Assembly: GCF_963678635.1 (NCBI RefSeq)
Contig: NC_087063.1
Span: 77,707,617 to 77,771,616 of the forward strand
Length of the DNA stretch: 64,000 nt
From: Symsagittifera roscoffensis
Lineage: Eukaryota; Xenacoelomorpha; Acoela; Convolutidae
Direction: 5' to 3'
The translations under genes were made by a program, and so were the position numbers. The notes beneath the pieces are model-generated. The model saw only the letters and a program-made list of their open reading frames with translations. It was not told the origin of the DNA and did no database searches. Shown here in pieces: positions 53,178-64,000 of the stretch. Position 1 is the stretch's first letter; every line of letters starts with the position of its first letter.

Positions 53178-56100
53178 TTATGGAATTGTTTGGTTAGCAA
53201 TTGTGACCTATGGAGGTCAACCCGGGTGTATGTTTGGTGCATGTAATTATATGGTCGGCAGTTTAGTTCTATGTAGGTCAATCCGGGTGTATTTTGGGCA
53301 TGAAATTATATGTAAGGCAGTTTTGGTCTATGGAGGTCAACCCGGGTGTATGTTTGGTGCATGGAATTATATGGTGGGCAGTTTCGGTCTATGGAGGTCA
53401 ATCCGGGTGTATTTTGGCGCATGGAAATAGATGGTTGGTAGTTTTGGTCTATGGAGGTCAACTCGGGTGTATATTTGGTGCATGGAATTAAATGGTAGGC
53501 ATTTTTGGTCCTTGGAGGTCAATCCGGGTGTATGTTTGGTGCATGGAATTATATGTTAGGCAGTTTCGGTCTATGGAGGTCAACCCGAGTGTATATTTGG
53601 TGCATGGAAATATACGGTAGGCAATTTCGTCTATGGAGGTCAACCCGGGTGTATGTTTGGTGAATGGTCTTTTATGGTAGGCAGTTTTGGTGTATGGAGG
53701 TCAACTCGGGTGTATGTTTGGTGCATGGAAATAGATGGTTGGTAGTTTTGGTCTATGGAGGTCAAATCGGGTGTATGTTTGGTGCATGAAATTATGTGGT
53801 AGGCAGTTTTGGTCTACGGAGGTCACTCCGGATGTATGTTTGGTGGATGGATATATATGGTAGGCAGTTTTGGTCTATGGAGGTCAAGCCGGGTGTATTT
53901 TGTTCATGGAATTAGATGGTAGACAGTTTTGGTCTATGGAGGTCAACTCGGGTGTATGTTTGGTGCAGGGAATTAGATGGTAGGCATTTTTGGTCCTTAG
54001 AGGTCAATCCGGGTGTATAATTGGTGCATGGAATTATATGGTAGGCAGTTTTGGTCTATGGAGGTCAATCCGGGTGTATGTTTTGTGGATTGGATGGAAT
54101 TAAATGGTAGGCAGTTTTGGTCTATGGAGGTCAATCCGGATGTGTGTTTGGTGCATGGAATTATATGGTAGGCAGTTTCGTAATATGGAGTTCAATCCGG
54201 GTGTTTGTTTGGTGCATGGAATTATATGCTAGGCAATTTTGTCTATGAAGGCAACCCGGGTGTATGTTTGGTGCATGGAATTTTATGATAGGCAGTTTTC
54301 GTGTATGGAGGTCAACCTATCAAGTATGGAGGTCAAGTATGGTGTATGTTTGGTGCTTGAAATTATGTGGTAGGCAGTTTTGGTCTACGGGGGTCAATCC
54401 GGGTGTATGTTTGGTGGATGGAATTTTATGGTAGGCAGTTTTGGTTTATGGAGGTCAAGCCGGGTGTATTTTGTTGCATGGAATTAGATGGTAGGCAGTT
54501 TAGGTCTCTGGAGGTCAACTCGGGTGTATGTTTGGTGCAGGGAATTAGATGGTAGGCATTTTTGGTCCTTAGAGGTCAATCCGGGTGTATAATTGGTGCA
54601 TGGAAATATATGGTAGGCAGTTTTGGTCTATGGAGGTCAATCCGGGTGTATGTTTTGTGGATTGGATGGAATTAAATGGTAGGCAGTTTTGGTCTATGGA
54701 GGTCAATCCGGATGTGTGTTTGGTGCATGGAATTATATGGTAGGCAGTTTTGTTCTATGGAGGTGAATTCGGGTGTATGTTTGGTGCATGGAATTATATG
54801 CTAGGCAATTTTGTCTATGGAGGTCAACCCGGTTGAATGTTTGGTGCATGGAATTTTAAGGTAGACAGTTTTCGTGTATGGAGGTCAACCCGTCAAGTAT
54901 GGAGGTCAAGTATGGTGTATGTTTGGTGCATGAAAGTATGTGGTAGGCAGTTTTGGTCTACGGGGGTCAATCCGGGTGTATGTTTGGTGGATGGAATTTT
55001 TAGGCAGTTTTGATGTATGGAGGTCAACTCGGGTGTATGTTTGGTGCAGGGAAATAGATGGTTGGTAGTTTTGGTCTATGGAGGTCAACTCGGGTGTATG
55101 TTTGGTGCATCAAATTATGTGGCAGGCAGTTTTGGTCTACGGAGGTCACTCCGGGTGTATGTTTGGTGGATGGATATATATGGTAGGCAGTTTTGGTCTA
55201 TGGAGGTCAAGCCGGGTGTATTTTGTTGCATGGAATTAGATGGTAGGCAGTTTTGTTCTGTGGAGGTCAACTCGGGTGTATGTTTGGTGCAGGGAATTAG
55301 ATGGTAGGCATTTTTGGTACTTAGAGGTCAATCCGGGTGTATAATTGGTGCATGGAATTATATAGTAGGCAGTTTTCGTCAATGGAGGTCAATCCGGGTG
55401 TATGTTTTCTGGATTGGATGGAATTAAATGGTAGGCAGTTTTAGTCTATGGAGGTCAATCCGAATGAGTGTTTGGTGCATGGATTTATATGGTAGGCAGT
55501 TTCGTTCTATGGAGGTCAATCCGGGTGTATGTTTGGTGCATGGAATTATATGCTAGGCAATTTTGTCTATGGAGGTCAACCCGGGTGTATGTTTGGTGCA
55601 TGGAATTTTATGGTAGGCCCTTTTCGTGGATGGAGTTCAACCTATCAAGTATGGAGGTCAAGTATGGTGTATTTTTGGTGCATGAAAATATGTGGTAGGC
55701 AGTTTTGGTCTACGGGGGTCAATCCGGGTGTATGTTTGGTGGATGGAATTTTATGGTAGGCAGTTTTGGTCTACGGAGGTCACTCCGGGTGTATGTTTGG
55801 TGGATGGATATATATGGTAGGCAGTTTTGGTCTATGGAGGTCAAGCCGGGTGTATTTTGTTGCATGGAATTAGATGGTAGGCAGTTTTGTTCTGTGGAGG
55901 TCAACTCGGGTGTATGTTTGGTGCAGGGAATTAGATGGTAGGCATTTTTGGTCCTTAGAGGTCAATCCGGGTGTATAATTGGTGCATGGAATTATATGGT
56001 AGGCAGTTTTCGTCTATGGAGGTCAATCCGGGTGTATGTTTTGTGGATTGGATGGAATTAAATGGTAGGCAGTTTTGGTCTATGGAGGTCAATCCGAATG

Positions 56101-59100
56101 AGTGTTTGGTGCATGGATTTATATGGTAGGCAGTTTCGTTCTATGGAGGTCAATCCGGGTGTATGTTTGGTGCATGGAATTATATGCTAGGCAATTTTGT
56201 CTATGGAGGTCAACCCGGGTGTATGTTTGGTGCATGGAATTTTATGGTAGGCCCTTTTCGTGTATGGAGTTCAACCTATCAAGTATGGAGGTCAAGTATG
56301 GTGTATTTTTGGTGAATGAAAATATGTGGTAGGCAGTTTTGGTCTACGGGGGTCAATCCGGGTGTATGTTTGGTGGATGGAATTTTATGGTAGGCAGTTT
56401 TGGTCTTTGGAGGTCAAGCCGGGTGTATTTTGGTGCATGGACTTAGATGGTAGGCAGTTTTGGTCTATGGAGGTCAACTCGGGTGTATGTTTGGTGCAGG
56501 GAATTAGATGGTAGGCATTTTTGGTCCTTAGAGGTCAATCCGGGTGTATAATTGGTGCATGGAAATATATGGTAGGCAGTTTTGGTCTATGGAGGTCAAT
56601 CCGGGAGTATGTTTGGTGCATGGAATTATATTGTAGGCAATTTTGTCTATGGAGGTCAACCTGGGTGTATTTTGGCGCATGGAAATAGATGGTTGGTAGT
56701 TTTGGTCTATGGAGGTCAACTCGGGTGTATATTTGGTGCATGGAATTAAATGGTAGTTATTTTTGGTCCTTGGAGGCCAATCCGGGTGTATGTTTGGTGC
56801 ATGGAATTATATGTTAGGCAGTTTCGGTCTATGGAGGTCAACGCGAGTGTATATTTGGTGCATGGAAATATACGGTAGGCAATTTTGTCTATGGAGGTCA
56901 ACCCGGGTGTATGTTTGGTGAATGGTCTTTTATGGTAGACAGTTTTGGTGTATGGAGGTCAACTCGGGTGTATGTTTGGTGCATGGAAATAGATGGTTGG
57001 TAGTTTTGGTCTATGGAGGTCAAATCGGGTGTATGTTTGGTGCATGAAATTATGTGGTAGGCAGTTTTGGTCTACGGAGGTCACTCCGGATGTATGTTTG
57101 GTGAATGGATATATATGGTAGGCAGTTTTGGTCTATGGAGGTCAAGCCGGGTGTATTTTGTTCATGGAATTAGATGGTAGACAGTTTTGGTCTATGGAGG
57201 TCAACTCGGGTGTATGTTTGGTGCAGGGAATTAGATGGTAGGCATTTTTGGTCCTTAGAGGTCAATCCGGGTGTATAATTGGTGCATGGAATTATATGGT
57301 AGGCAGTTTTGGTCTATGGAGGTCAATCCGGGTGTATGTTTTGTGGATTGGATGGAATTAAATGGTAGGCAGTTTTGGTCTATGGAGGTCAATCCGGATG
57401 TGTGTTTGGTGCATGGAATTATATGGTAGGCAGTTTCGTACTATGGAGGTCAATCCGGGTGTTTGTTTGGTGCATGGAATTATATGCTAGGCAATTTTGT
57501 CTATGAAGGTCAACCCGGGTGTATGTTTGGTGCATGGAATTTTATGGTAGGCAGTTTTCGTGTATGGAGGTCAACCTATCAAGTATGGAGGTCAAGTATG
57601 GTGTATGTTTGGTGCTTGAAATTATGTGGTAGGCAGTTTTGGTCTACGGGGGTCAATCCGGGTGTATGTTTGGTGGATGGAATTTTATGGTAGGCAGTTT
57701 TGGTTTATGGAGGTCAAGCCGGGTGTATTTTGTTGCATGAAATTAGATGGTAGGCAGTTTAGGTCTATGGAGGTCAACTCGGGTGTATGTTTGGTGCAGG
57801 GAATTAGATGGTAGGCATTTTTGGTCCTTAGAGGTCAATCCGGGTGTATAATTGGTGCATGGAAATATATGGTAGGCAGTTTTGGTCTATGGAGGTCAGT
57901 CCGGGAGTATGTTTGGTGCATGGAATTATATTGTAGGCAATTTTGTCTATGGAGGTCAACCCGGGTGTATTTTGGCGCATGGAAATAGATGGTTGGTAGT
58001 TTTGGTCTATGGAGGTCAACTCGGGTGTATGTTTGGTGCAGGGAATTAGATGGTAGGCAGTTTTGGTCTATGGAGGTCAACTCGGGTGTATGTTTGGTGC
58101 AGGGAATTAGATGGTAGGCATTTTTGGTCCTTAGAGGTCAATCCGGGTGTATAATTGGTGCATGGAATTAAATGGTAGGCAGTTTTGGTCTATGGAGGTT
58201 AATCCGGATGTGTGTTTGGTGCATGGAATTATATGGTAGGCAGTTTTGTTCTATGGAGGTCAATTCGGGTGTATGTTTGGTGCATGGAATTATATGCTAG
58301 GCAATTTTGTCTATGGAGGTCAACCCGGTTGAATGTTTGGTGCATGGAATTTTAAGGTAGACTGTTTTCGTGTATGGAGGTCAACCTATCAAGTATGGAG
58401 GTCAAGTATGGTGTATGTTTGGTGCATGAAAGTATGTGGTAGGCAGTTTTGGTCTACGGGGGTCAATCCGGGTGTATGTTTGGTGGATGGAATTTTTAGG
58501 CAGTTTTGGTGTATGGAGGTCAACTCGGGTGTATGTTTGGTGCAGGGAAATAGATGGTTGGTAGTTTTGGTCTATGGAGGTCAACTCGGGTGTATGTTTG
58601 GTGCATGAAATTATGTGGTAGGCAGTTTTGGTCTATGGAGGTCAAGCCGGGTGTATTTTGTTGCATGGAATTAGATGGTAGGCAGTTTTGTTCTGTGGAG
58701 GTCAACTCGGGTGTATGTTTGGTGCAGGGAATTAGATGGTAGGCATTTTTGGTACTTAGAGGTCAATCCGGGTGTATAATTGGTGCATGGAATTATATAG
58801 TAGGCAGTTTTCGTCAATGGAGGTCAATCCGGGTGTATAGTTTGTGGATTGGATGGAATTAAATGGTAGGCAGTTTTGGTCTATGGAGGTCAATCCGAAT
58901 GAGTGTTTGGTGCATGTATTTATATGGTAGGCAGTTTCGTTCTATGGAGGTCAATCCGGGTGTATGTTTGGTGCATGGAATTATATGCTAGGCAATTTTG
59001 TCTATGGAGGTCAACCCGGGTGTATGTTTGGTGCATGGAATTTTATGGTAGGCCCTTTTCGTGGATGGAGTTCAACCTATCAAGTATGGAGGTCAAGTAT

Positions 59101-62100
59101 GGTGTATTTTTGGTGCATGAAAATATGTGGTAGGCAGTTTTGGTCTACGGGGGTCAATCCGGGTGTATGTTTGGTGGATGGAATTTTATGGTAGGCAGTT
59201 TTGGTCTACGGAGGTCACTCCGGGTGTATGTTTGGTGGATGGATATATATGGTAGGCAGTTTTGGTCTATGGAGGTCAAGCCGGGTGTATTTTGTTGCAT
59301 GGAATTAGATGGTAGGCAGTTTTGTTCTGTGGAGGTCAACTCGGGTGTATGTTTGGTGCAGGGAATTAGATGGTAGGCATTTTTGGTCCTTAGAGGTCAA
59401 TCCGGGTGTATAATTGGTGCATGGAATTATATGGTAGGCAGTTTTTGTCTATGGAGGTCAATCCGGGTGTATGTTTTGTGGATTGGATGGAATTAAATGG
59501 TAGGCAGTTTTGGTCTATGGAGGTCAATCCGAATGAGTGTTTGGTGCATGGATTTAAATGGTAGGCAGTTTCGTTCTATGGAGGTCAATCCGGGTGTATG
59601 TTTGGTGCATGGAATTATATGCTAGGCAATTTTGTCTATGGCGGTCAACCCGGGTGTATGTTTGGTGCATGGAATTTTATGGTAGGCCCTTTTCGTGTAT
59701 GGAGTTCAACCTATCAAGTATGGAGGTCAAGTATGGTGTATTTTTGGTGCATGAAAATATGTGGTAGGCAGTTTTGGTCTACGGGGGTCAATCCGGGTGT
59801 ATGTTTGGTGGATGGAATTTTATGGTAGGCAGTTTTGGTCTATGGAGGTCAAGCCGGGTGTATTTTGGTGCATGGACTTAGATGGTAGGCAGTTTTGGTC
59901 TATGGAGGTCAACTCGGGTGTATGTTTGGTGCAGGGAATTAGATGGTAGGCATTTTTGGTCCTTAGAGGTCAATCCGGGTGTATAATTGGTGCATGGAAA
60001 TATATGGTAGGCCGTTTTGGTCTATGGAGGTCAATCCGGGAGTATGTTTGGTGCATGGAATTATATTGTAGGCAATTTTGTCTATGGAGGTCAACCCGGG
60101 TGTATGTTTGGCGCATGGAACTTTATGGTAGGCAGTTTTGGTGTATGGAGGTCAACCAGTCAAGTATGGAGGTCAATTATGGTGTATGTTTGGTGCATGG
60201 AACTATGTGGTAGGCAGTTTTGGTCTACGGAGGTCAATTCGCGTGTATGTTTGCTGGATGGAACTATTTGGTAGGCAGTTTTGGTCTATGGAGGTCAATC
60301 CGGGTGTATGTTTGGTGTATGGAATTTTATGGTAGGCGGTTTTGGTGTATGGAGGTCAACCCGTCAAGTATGGAGGTCAAGTATGGTGTATGTTTGATGC
60401 ATTGAATTATGTGGTAGGCAGTTTTGGTCTATGGAGGTCAATCCGGGTGTATGTTTGGTGGATGGAATTATATGGTAGGCAGTTTTTGTCTATGGAGGTC
60501 AACTCGGGTGTATGTTTGGTGCATGGAATTATATGTTAGGCAATTTTGTCTGTGGAGGTCAACCCGGTCGTATGTTTGATGCATGGAATTATATGGTAGG
60601 CAGTTTTGGTCTATGCAGGTCAATCCGGGTGTATGTTTGGTGCATGGAATTATTTGGTAGGCAATTTTGTCTATGGAGGTCAACCCGGTTGTATGTTTGG
60701 TGCATGGAAATCGATGGTAGCAGTTTTGCTCTATGGAGGTCAACTCGGAAGTGTGTTTGATGCAGGGAATTAAATGATAGGCATTTTTGGTCTTTGGAGG
60801 TCAGTCCGGGTGTATGTTTGGTGCATGGAATAATATGGCAGGCAATTTCGGTCTACGGAGGTCAATCCGGGTGTATGTTTGGTGGATGGAATTAAACGGT
60901 AGGCAATTTTGGTCTATGGAGGTCAACCCGGGTCTAATTTGTTGCATGGAAGTAGATGGTAGGCAGTTTTGGTCTATGGAGGTCAACTCGGGTGTATGCT
61001 TGGTGCATGGAATTAGATGGTAGGCTTTTTTGGTCTTTGGAGATCAATCCGGGTGTATGTTTGGTGCATGGAATTATATGGCAGGCAGTTTCGTCTATGG
61101 AGGTCAATCCGGGTGTATGTTTGGTGCATGGAAATATACGGTAGGCAGTTTTGGTCTACGGAGGTCAATCCGGGTGTATGTTTGGTGGATGTTTGGTGCA
61201 TGGAACTTTATGGTAGGCAGTTTTGATGTATGGAGATCAACCCATCAAGTATGGAGGTCAAGTATGTTGTATGTTTGGTGCGTGGAATTTTGTTGCATGG
61301 AATTAGCTGGTAGGCAGTTTTGGTCTATGGAGGTCAACTCGGGTGTATGTTTGGTGCATGGAATTAGATGGTAGGCTTTTTTTGTCTTTGGAGGTCATGC
61401 CGGGTGTATGTTTGGTGCATGGAATTAGACGGTAGGAGATCAACCCATCAAGTATGGAGGTCAAGTATGTTGTATGTTTGGTGCGTGGAATTATGTGATA
61501 GGCAGTTTTGGTCTACGGAGGTCAATCCGCGTGTATGTTTGGTGGAAGGAACTATTTGGCAGGCAGTTTTGGTCTATGGAGTTCAATCTGGGTGTATGTT
61601 TGGTGTATGGAATTTTTTGGTAGGCAGTTTCGGTCTATGGAGGTCAATCCGGGAGTATGTTTGGTGCATGCATTTATATGGTAGGCAATTTTGTCTATGG
61701 AGGTCGATCCGGGTGTATGTTTGGTGCATGGAAATATACGGTAGGCAGTTTTGGTCTACGGAGGTCAATCCGGGTGTATGTTTGGTGGATGGAATTATAT
61801 GGTAAGCAGTTTTGGCCTACGGAGGTCAACTCGGTTCTATTTTGCTGCATGGAATTAGACGGTAGGCAGTTTTGGTCAATGGAGGTCAACTCGGGTATTT
61901 GTTTGGTGCATTGAATTAGATGGTAGGCTTTTTTGGTCTTTGGAGGTCAATCCGGGTGTATGTTTGGTGCATGGAATTATTTGGTAGGCAGTTTCGGTCT
62001 ATGGAGTTCAATCCGGGTGTATGTTTGGTGGATGGAATTATATGGTAGGCAGTTTTCGTCTATGGAGGTCAACCCGGGTCTATTTTGTTGCATGGAATTA

Positions 62101-64000
62101 GCTGGTAGGCAGTTTTGGTCTATGGAGGTCAACTCGGGTGTATGTTTGGTACATGGAATTAGATGGTAGGCTTTTTTTGTCTTTGGAGGTCATGCCGGGT
62201 GTAAGTTTGGTGCATGGAATTATATGGTAGGCAGTTTCGGTCTATGGAGGTCAATCCGGGTGTGAGTTTGGTGCATGGAACTTTATGGCAGTTTTGATGT
62301 ATGGAGATCAACCCATCAAGTATGGAGGTCAATTATGTTGTATGTTTGGTGCGTGGAATTAAGTGATAGGCAGTTTTGGTCTACGGAGGTCAATCCGCGT
62401 GTATGTTTGGTGGAAGGAACTATTTGGCAGGCAGTTTTGTTCTATGGAGTTCAATCTGGGTGTATGTTTGGTGTATGGAATTTTTTGGTAGGCAGTTTCG
62501 GTCTATGGAGGTCAATCCGGGTGTATGTTTGGTGCATGCATTTATATGGTAGGCAATTTTGTCTATGGAGGTCAACCCGGGTGTATGTTTTGGTGCATGG
62601 ATCTTTAAGGTAGGCAGTTTGGTGTATGGAGGTCAACCCGTCAAGTATGGAGGTCAAGTATGAAGTATGTTTGGTGCATGGAACTATGTGGTAGGCAGTT
62701 TTGGTCTATGGAGGTCAACCCGGGTCTATTTTGTTGCATGGAATTAGCTGGTAGGCAGTTTTGGTCTATGGAGGTCAACTCGGGTGTATGTTTGGTGCAT
62801 GGAATTAGATGGTAGGCTTTTTTTGTCTTTGGAGGTCATGCCGGGTGTATGTTTGGTGCATGGAATTATATGGTAGGCAGTTTCGGTCTATGGAGGTCAA
62901 TCCGGGTGTGAGTTTGGTGCATGGAACTTTATGGTAGGCAGTTTTGATGTATGGAGATCAACCCATCAAGTATGGAGGTCAAGTATGTTGTATGTTTGGT
63001 GCGTGGAATTATGTGATAGGCAGTTTTGGTCTACGGAGGTCAATCCGCGTGTATGTTTGGTAGATGGAACTATTTGGCAGGCAGTTTCGGTCTATGGAGT
63101 TCAATCTGGGTGTATGTTTGGTGTATGGAATTTTTTGGTAGGCAGTTTCGGTCTATGGAGGTCAATCCGGTGTAAGTTTGGTGCATGCATTTATATGGTA
63201 GGCAATTTTGTCCATGGAGGTCAACCCGGGTGTATGTTTTGGTGCATGGATCTTTAAGGTAGGCAGTTTGGTGTATGGAGGTCAACCCGTCAAGTATGGA
63301 GGTCAATTATGGTGTATGTTTGGTGCATGGAACTATGTGGTAGGCAGTTTTGGTCTATGGAGGTCAACCCGGGTGGTCTATTTTGTTGCATGGAATTAGC
63401 TGGTAGGCAGTTTTGGTCTATGGAGGTCAACTCGGGTGTCTGTTTGGTGCATGGAATTAGATGGTAGGCTTTTTTTGTCTTTGGAGGTCATGCCGGGTGT
63501 ATGTTTGGTGCATGGAATTATATGGTAGGCAGTTTCGGTCTATGGAGGTCAATCCGGGTGTGAGTTTGGTGAATGGAACTTTATGGTAGGCAGTTTTGAT
63601 GTATGGATATCAACCCATCAAGTATGGAGGTCAAGTATGTTGTATGTTTGGTGCGTGGAATTATGTGATAGGCAGTTTTGGTCTACGGAGGTCAATCCGC
63701 GTGTATGTTTGGTGGATGGAATTATATGGTAGGCAGTTTTCGTCTATGGAGGTCAACCCGTGTCTATTTTGTTGCATGGAATTAGCTGGTAGGCAGTTTT
63801 GGTCTATGGAGGTCAACTCGGGTGTATGTTTGGTGCATGGAATTAGATGGTAGGCTTTCTTTGTCTTTGGAGGTCATGCCGGGTGTATGTTTTGGAACTT
63901 TATGGTAGGTAGTTTTGATGTATGGAGATCAACCCATCAAGTATGGAGGTCAAATATGTTGTATGTTTGGTGCGTGGAATTATGTGATAGGCAGTTTTGG
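53178..64000. repeat. 61-bp satellite array with higher-order repeats, continues past the window
   Basis: The monomer runs ATGGTAGGCAGTTTTGGTCT, ATGGAGGTCAATCCGGGTGT, ATGTTTGGTGCATGGAATTA plus T: 61 bp, about 175 units here. Common alternatives are CCGGG/TCGGG/CCGTC at the middle and GCATGG/GGATGG/GCAGGG near the end. Two insertion variants act as markers: AAGTATGGAGGTCAAGTATG and GTGGATTGGATGG. Every short ORF in the array is a by-product of the repeat: it starts at an ATGGTAGG-type ATG and ends at the TAG of a later ATGGTAG. The array starts at ~53,178 and reaches the last base. Confidence 0.97.

Noticed and set aside
53178-63853. Many 60-145-codon ORFs on both strands in the satellite
   Set aside because: They are frames through the 61-bp repeat and end at the repeat's own TAG; no independent coding evidence.
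53178-64000. CRISPR-like array because of regular short repeats
   Set aside because: Units are contiguous with no unique spacers, in eukaryotic DNA.

Overview
The window is AT-rich nuclear DNA from a eukaryote, most likely an invertebrate animal. The evidence is one multi-exon gene with long introns (300 bp to 5.5 kb), a degenerate env-bearing Ty3/gypsy element, a decayed BEL/Pao element (a metazoan superfamily), several MITE-like repeats and two unrelated satellite arrays. I cannot name the species. No bacterial-type operon, CRISPR array, rRNA gene or convincing tRNA gene was seen.

Layout. 1-~11,900: a sense-strand, A-rich Ty3/gypsy retroelement cut by the left edge, in the order pol (protease end, RT, RNase H, integrase), two small hydrophobic ORFs, a Ser/Thr/Pro-rich ORF, an envelope-like glycoprotein ORF, another Ser/Pro-rich ORF and a candidate 84-nt intron. 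All coding parts carry stops or frameshifts, and the RT and integrase catalytic motifs are altered. ~12,320-16,210: a strongly diverged tandem satellite of ~160-165 bp. 16,329-19,790: homopolymer tracts, a 313-bp foldback element, a MITE-like repeat and a TG-rich microsatellite. ~19,790-25,100: a BEL/Pao element with gag, protease, RT, RNase H, integrase and post-integrase remnants. 25,730-49,574: a von Willebrand factor A (vWA) gene on the + strand. ~51,700-53,160: an older ~743-bp tandem duplication. 53,178-64,000: a 61-bp satellite with higher-order structure that runs off the right edge.

The vWA gene is the main non-mobile feature. I assembled fifteen exons by hand. Every junction agrees in reading phase and together they give an open frame of about 791 codons with neither end in the window. 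Order of parts: a hydrophobic N-terminal stretch, a short linker, a complete vWA fold with the metal-binding (MIDAS) motifs DASGS, Thr and TDG, a basic segment with an RKRR site, two Thr/Pro-rich modules, a Thr-rich then Gly/Ser-rich module, and an Asp-run module. It looks like a secreted or cell-surface adhesion or matrix protein with mucin-like linkers. A 2.67-kb tandem duplication inside the gene copies three exons. Two are symmetric phase 1-1 and extend the protein in frame; the third begins in phase 0 and would put a stop in the second codon if spliced after the duplicated module. The duplication therefore creates either a mutually exclusive choice or a poison exon.

The MITE-like repeats sit in the introns of this gene. 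The most notable are a ~520-bp family present as inverted copies at 37,955 and 49,983 plus two diverged copies inside the duplication, and a CAGGGGCGGAT-ended family with long C-runs. All calls come from reading the sequence; no database search was possible.
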